DNA of 64,000 bases from Proteobacteria bacterium UBA981 (GTDB lineage Bacteria > Pseudomonadota > Gammaproteobacteria > Ga0077536), in contig DBBP01000019.1 in assembly GCA_002292285.1 (NCBI GenBank), positions 89,620 through 153,619 on the forward strand, read 5' to 3'. Both the position numbers and the translations under genes were made by a program. The notes beneath the pieces were generated by a model. It had not been told where the DNA came from. It ran no database searches and saw only the letters and a list, made by a program, of their open reading frames with translations. Numbering within the stretch: position 1 is the first letter of the stretch; every line of letters begins with the position of its first letter. Below, in pieces: positions 61,253 through 64,000 of this stretch.

Positions 61253-62457
61253 GCTTACTCAATGGCGTACGCGTCGTGGAAATGGGCTTGTGGGTCGCAG
61301 GCCCGTCGGCTGGCGGCATCCTTGCTGATTGGGGTGCCGACGTCGTAAAACTCGAACTGCCTAGCGGCGATCCGATGCGCAATATTTATGGCGTATTGTC
61401 GGGTTCGACTGAATCTCGCTGCCCGCCGTTCGATTTACACAATCGCGGCAAGCGTAGCGTCGCGATCGATGTCAATAACGAGGAAGGCAACGCCCTGGCG
61501 CAACAGTTGATTGCGGGAGCGGACATTTTCATCACCAACATGCGCCCCCAGTATCTGCAGCGTGCGGGTCTGCACCATGAACAGATGCTGGCCGCCAATC
61601 GCAAACTCATTTACGGCATTTTGACCGGTTACGGCCTCGATGGACCGGATAAAGACGCGCCGGGCTATGACGTCGCCTCGTTCTCCTCGCGTGGTGGTGT
61701 GTGCGGACGCGCCACGCCGCCCGGCGGCACCCCGCCGACGTTGCCGGGTGGCATGGGCGACAACGTCACAGCGATTGCTCTGGTAGCCGGCCTACTCGGC
61801 GCACTGTGGTCGCGCGAACGGACCGGACTCGGCCAACTCGTGTCAACGTCGCTACTACGCACTGGTATCTTTTGCGTGAGTATGGAAATGTCGGCGCGGC
61901 TGGCGCTCGGGCGCGTGGCGAGCGCGCCGTCCCGTACACGCCCGCAGAATCCGCTGATGAATTCTTACTGCGCAGCGGACGACAAATGGATTTGGCTCAT
62001 CGGTGTTGAAGCGTCACGCCATTGGCAGTCGATTGTGAATGGCCTTGGTGTCCCGGAATTGTTTGACGATGAGCACTTCGCGACGACGCGCGAACGCCGG
62101 CGCAATTCAACCGCGCTGGTCGAAATATTCGACGCGATATTCGCCACCCGCAGCCGCGACGAATGGGCCGAAGTATTTTGTGAGCACGATATCTGGTGGG
62201 CACCGGTTAATTCATTCGAAGATTTGTTGACTGATGAGCAAGTGGAAGCAGCTGGTGCATTTGTTTCGATGCCCACCATGGCAGGCGATGGCAGCACGCA
62301 GATGAGTATCGCCTCGCCGGTCGATTTCGGTGGCCAGCCGGTCGCCGCACCGAGTGCGCCGCCGACGGTCGGATCCGACACCGAGAAGGTGCTCGGCGAG
62401 CTCGGGCTCGATATCGCTGAGCTTACGCGGCTACGTGCCGCGGGCGTCATCAATTGA
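61249..62457 (+). CDS. Class III (CaiB/BaiF) CoA-transferase
   Basis: A 402-residue class III CoA-transferase. N-terminal signature LLNGVRVVEMGLWVAGPSAGGILADWGADVVKLELPSGDPMR. The nucleophilic Asp is in PGGMGDNVTAIAL, and TGLGQLVSTSLLRTG follows. The pattern LWVAGPSAGGILADWG is shared with CaiB proteins in bile-acid, steroid and terpenoid degradation. Start overlaps the hydratase stop. It lies 33 bp before the second CoA-transferase. CaiB proteins can be heterodimeric or paired, so the two may form one complex or act on successive acids (inference). Confidence 0.93.
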   Translation: MSLLNGVRVVEMGLWVAGPSAGGILADWGADVVKLELPSGDPMRNIYGVLSGSTESRCPPFDLHNRGKRSVAIDVNNEEGNALAQQLIAGADIFITNMRPQYLQRAGLHHEQMLAANRKLIYGILTGYGLDGPDKDAPGYDVASFSSRGGVCGRATPPGGTPPTLPGGMGDNVTAIALVAGLLGALWSRERTGLGQLVSTSLLRTGIFCVSMEMSARLALGRVASAPSRTRPQNPLMNSYCAADDKWIWLIGVEASRHWQSIVNGLGVPELFDDEHFATTRERRRNSTALVEIFDAIFATRSRDEWAEVFCEHDIWWAPVNSFEDLLTDEQVEAAGAFVSMPTMAGDGSTQMSIASPVDFGGQPVAAPSAPPTVGSDTEKVLGELGLDIAELTRLRAAGVIN

Positions 62458-62490
62458 GTACGCGTCGCTTAGTACACGATGGGGAACGCG

Positions 62491-63687
62491 ATGAGTGATG
62501 GCTTCAGCCCGCTTGTCGGCGTTCGCATCATTGAGTTCTCGAGCAGCATTGCCGGGCCTGCGGCGACGATGATTCTCGCGCAGCTCGGCGCGGACGTGAT
62601 TAAGGTCGAATCGCCGCAAGGTGATGACGCGCGCGCCTGGCCGCCACATGTCGGCGATCGCAGTGTCGTTTTTCGCCAGATGAATCTGGGCAAGCGCGAC
62701 ATCGTCATTGATTTGAAGCAGCCCGAAGGTGTTGAGGTCGCGCTTGCACTCACTGACAGCGCTGCAGTGGTATTGCAGACCATGCGCCCCGGTGTCGCCG
62801 AACGCATCGGCATCGGCGCTGAGGCCGTCAGCGCGCGCAACCCGGATGTTATTTATTTCGACATGAATGCGTTCGGTACCGGTCCGGTCGGCAGCAATAT
62901 GCCCGGTTACGATCCGATGGTGCAAGCCTTCACCGGCATCATGGCGATGACCGGACACGACGGTGCACCGCCAACCCGTTGTGCACCCTCGTTGATCGAT
63001 CTCGGCACCGGACAGTGGATTGCCATGGGCGTGATGGCCGCGGTAATGGCTAAACAACGTGGCCAGTCGGTGAGCAGCATGGAAACGGCCCTGGTCGATA
63101 CCGGATTCAATGTCGTCTCGTATCAGGCAAGTAGCGCTTTGATGAGCGGTGAACGCCCGCCACGGGCCGGTTCCGGCAATCCGATCGCTGCGCCCTACCA
63201 ATGCTTCAGCGCGCGGGATGGCGAATTGCTCCTTGCTGCGCCGAACGAAAAGCTCTGGAGGCTGGTCGTGCAGGTGCTTGAGGCACCCGCCCTGCTCGAG
63301 GATCCGCGCTTCGCTGACCCGGTGTCGCGCAGCGAACATCGCGACGCCTTGGAGCAGGCGCTTAACGCCTTGTTCGGGCAGATCGGCGTTGACGATTGGC
63401 TGACCCGTCTCGCCGCGGCGGGCGTTCCCGCAACACGGGTGTTCGGGCTCGAACAGGCAGTCGTGAGTGATATCGCTGAAGAGCGCCGCACTTTCGCCGA
63501 GTCCGACGGCGTGCCGTTGGTACGCTTGCCCTGGTTGGTTGATGGCGAGCCCTTGGCTCCATCCGCGCCGGCGCCGCGCTTCGGGCAGCATACCCACGAG
63601 CTTCTCGAGGACCTCGGTTTCTCTGAGGAGCGCATCGCAGCACTGCTCACCGCGGGTGTTGTGCTCAGCGCAGTGGACCCCGATTAG
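62491..63687 (+). CDS. Class III (CaiB/BaiF) CoA-transferase
   Basis: A 398-residue class III CoA-transferase. Signature LVGVRIIEFSSSIAGPAATMILAQLGADVIKVESPQGDDAR, MNLGKRDIVIDLKQPEG, nucleophilic Asp in CAPSLIDLGTGQWIAMG. The ATG at 62491 follows GGGGAA with good spacing and is preferred over the in-frame ATG at 62479. It differs clearly from the upstream paralogue, so the pair is not a recent duplication. It ends 177 bp before the VOC gene and may close this plus-strand unit. Confidence 0.93.
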   Translation: MSDGFSPLVGVRIIEFSSSIAGPAATMILAQLGADVIKVESPQGDDARAWPPHVGDRSVVFRQMNLGKRDIVIDLKQPEGVEVALALTDSAAVVLQTMRPGVAERIGIGAEAVSARNPDVIYFDMNAFGTGPVGSNMPGYDPMVQAFTGIMAMTGHDGAPPTRCAPSLIDLGTGQWIAMGVMAAVMAKQRGQSVSSMETALVDTGFNVVSYQASSALMSGERPPRAGSGNPIAAPYQCFSARDGELLLAAPNEKLWRLVVQVLEAPALLEDPRFADPVSRSEHRDALEQALNALFGQIGVDDWLTRLAAAGVPATRVFGLEQAVVSDIAEERRTFAESDGVPLVRLPWLVDGEPLAPSAPAPRFGQHTHELLEDLGFSEERIAALLTAGVVLSAVDPD

Positions 63688-63864
63688 TCATTGGCCGCTT
63701 TTACGCACCTCGTCGTTAGTGCAAGCGCGCACCGCCGATGTTGTCTGGCAATTGACTTGCATCCCGCATGACAATTAGCCCCGCAGCAGATAAACCAGCA
63801 CTGATCGCTTTCGCGCCGACCGCAATGCGCGACACGATCGAACACCGGTCAACAAGGAACAGAC

Positions 63865-64000
63865 ATGAAGAAATTGCATATTGCGCTGTCGACCAACGAC
63901 ATAGCGGCCTCCATCAAGGACTACACCACGCGGCTTGGCTGCGCGCCATGTTCTGAGGTTGCGAATGAATACGCCTTATGGCGCACCGAATCCCTTAATT
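63865..64000 (+). CDS. VOC/glyoxalase-family protein, N-terminal fragment
   Basis: Starts with ATG at 63865 after AAGGAAC and runs off the window at codon 45. The visible part, MKKLHIALSTNDIAASIKDY and TTRLGCAPCSEVANEYALWRT, has the beta-alpha-beta start of VOC proteins. It resembles small glyoxalase-like or ArsI/cadmium-induced-type proteins. The metal ligand His5 is in place. Full length and function cannot be read. It is co-directional with the CoA-transferases. Confidence 0.7.
   Translation, partial: MKKLHIALSTNDIAASIKDYTTRLGCAPCSEVANEYALWRTESLN

Noticed and set aside
62431..63597. 388-codon minus-strand frame opposite the last CoA-transferase
   Set aside because: The plus-strand frame has all CaiB motifs; the minus frame is His/Arg-rich with none.

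Overview
The window comes from a GC-rich Gram-negative proteobacterium, most likely an uncultivated gammaproteobacterium that lives on hydrocarbons, alkenes, terpenoids or similar non-sugar carbon. The Gram-negative call rests on a KdsC-like LPS phosphatase, an Hcp protein, a GspF/PilC-like protein and a lipobox lipoprotein. The lifestyle call rests on malate synthase G (glyoxylate shunt), two soluble di-iron monooxygenases (SDIMOs) of different groups, and a very large set of CoA-dependent catabolic enzymes. I cannot name the genus. No rRNA, tRNA, CRISPR array, insertion sequence or phage gene was seen. I also recognised no DNA-binding transcriptional regulator.

Layout. (1) 0-8.6 kb: tail of a cyclase-family hydrolase, malate synthase G, a VOC protein, a dicarboxylate/amino-acid symporter, an unknown lipoprotein, a TauD-type dioxygenase and an epoxide hydrolase. 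(2) 8.6-19.1 kb, all minus strand: a group-5 SDIMO (MimABCD/PrmABCD type) with its dedicated GroEL. In the same direction follow a two-domain multicopper oxidase that overlaps a ZIP metal permease carrying an extra N-terminal domain, then a Tat-targeted Gdh3-like subunit and a GMC dehydrogenase. This nine-gene array is the most interesting part of the window. (3) 19.2-27.1 kb: a small helical protein, a pentapeptide-repeat protein, then a plus-strand beta-oxidation run (3-hydroxyacyl-CoA dehydrogenase, acyl-CoA dehydrogenase, acyl-CoA ligase, NTF2-like protein, luciferase-like oxidoreductase, enoyl-CoA hydratase homologue). (4) 27.3-34.8 kb: orphan Hcp, small accessory enzymes, a second LLM oxidoreductase, a phosphotransferase pair and an MFS permease. 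(5) 34.9-39.3 kb, minus strand: a complete tmoABCDE-type (group 2) monooxygenase, but without tmoF reductase, followed by an enoyl-CoA hydratase homologue. (6) 39.5-48.9 kb: three N-acyl-D-amino-acid deacylase-like amidohydrolases (two in tandem), KdsC, a second type of amidohydrolase, SixA and a class III CoA-transferase. (7) 49-64 kb: a rifampin-phosphotransferase/phenylphosphate-synthase-like enzyme, a lone GspF-like protein, an epoxide-hydrolase-like protein, PhyH, two small NTF2/SRPBCC proteins, quinone oxidoreductase, a third LLM protein, SDR, dienelactone hydrolase, and an enoyl-CoA hydratase with two more class III CoA-transferases.

How the parts may fit together (inference): the two monooxygenases oxygenate alkanes, alkenes or aromatics. 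Epoxide hydrolases, the GMC dehydrogenase and SDR/MDR enzymes process the alcohols and epoxides. Ligases, CoA-transferases, dehydrogenases and hydratases bring the acids into a beta-oxidation-like route, and malate synthase G consumes the C2 units. No ring-cleavage dioxygenase was seen, which argues against simple phenol/catechol catabolism within this window. Apart from the small divergent dispersed repeats and one long hairpin, the DNA looks like ordinary chromosomal accessory catabolic sequence.
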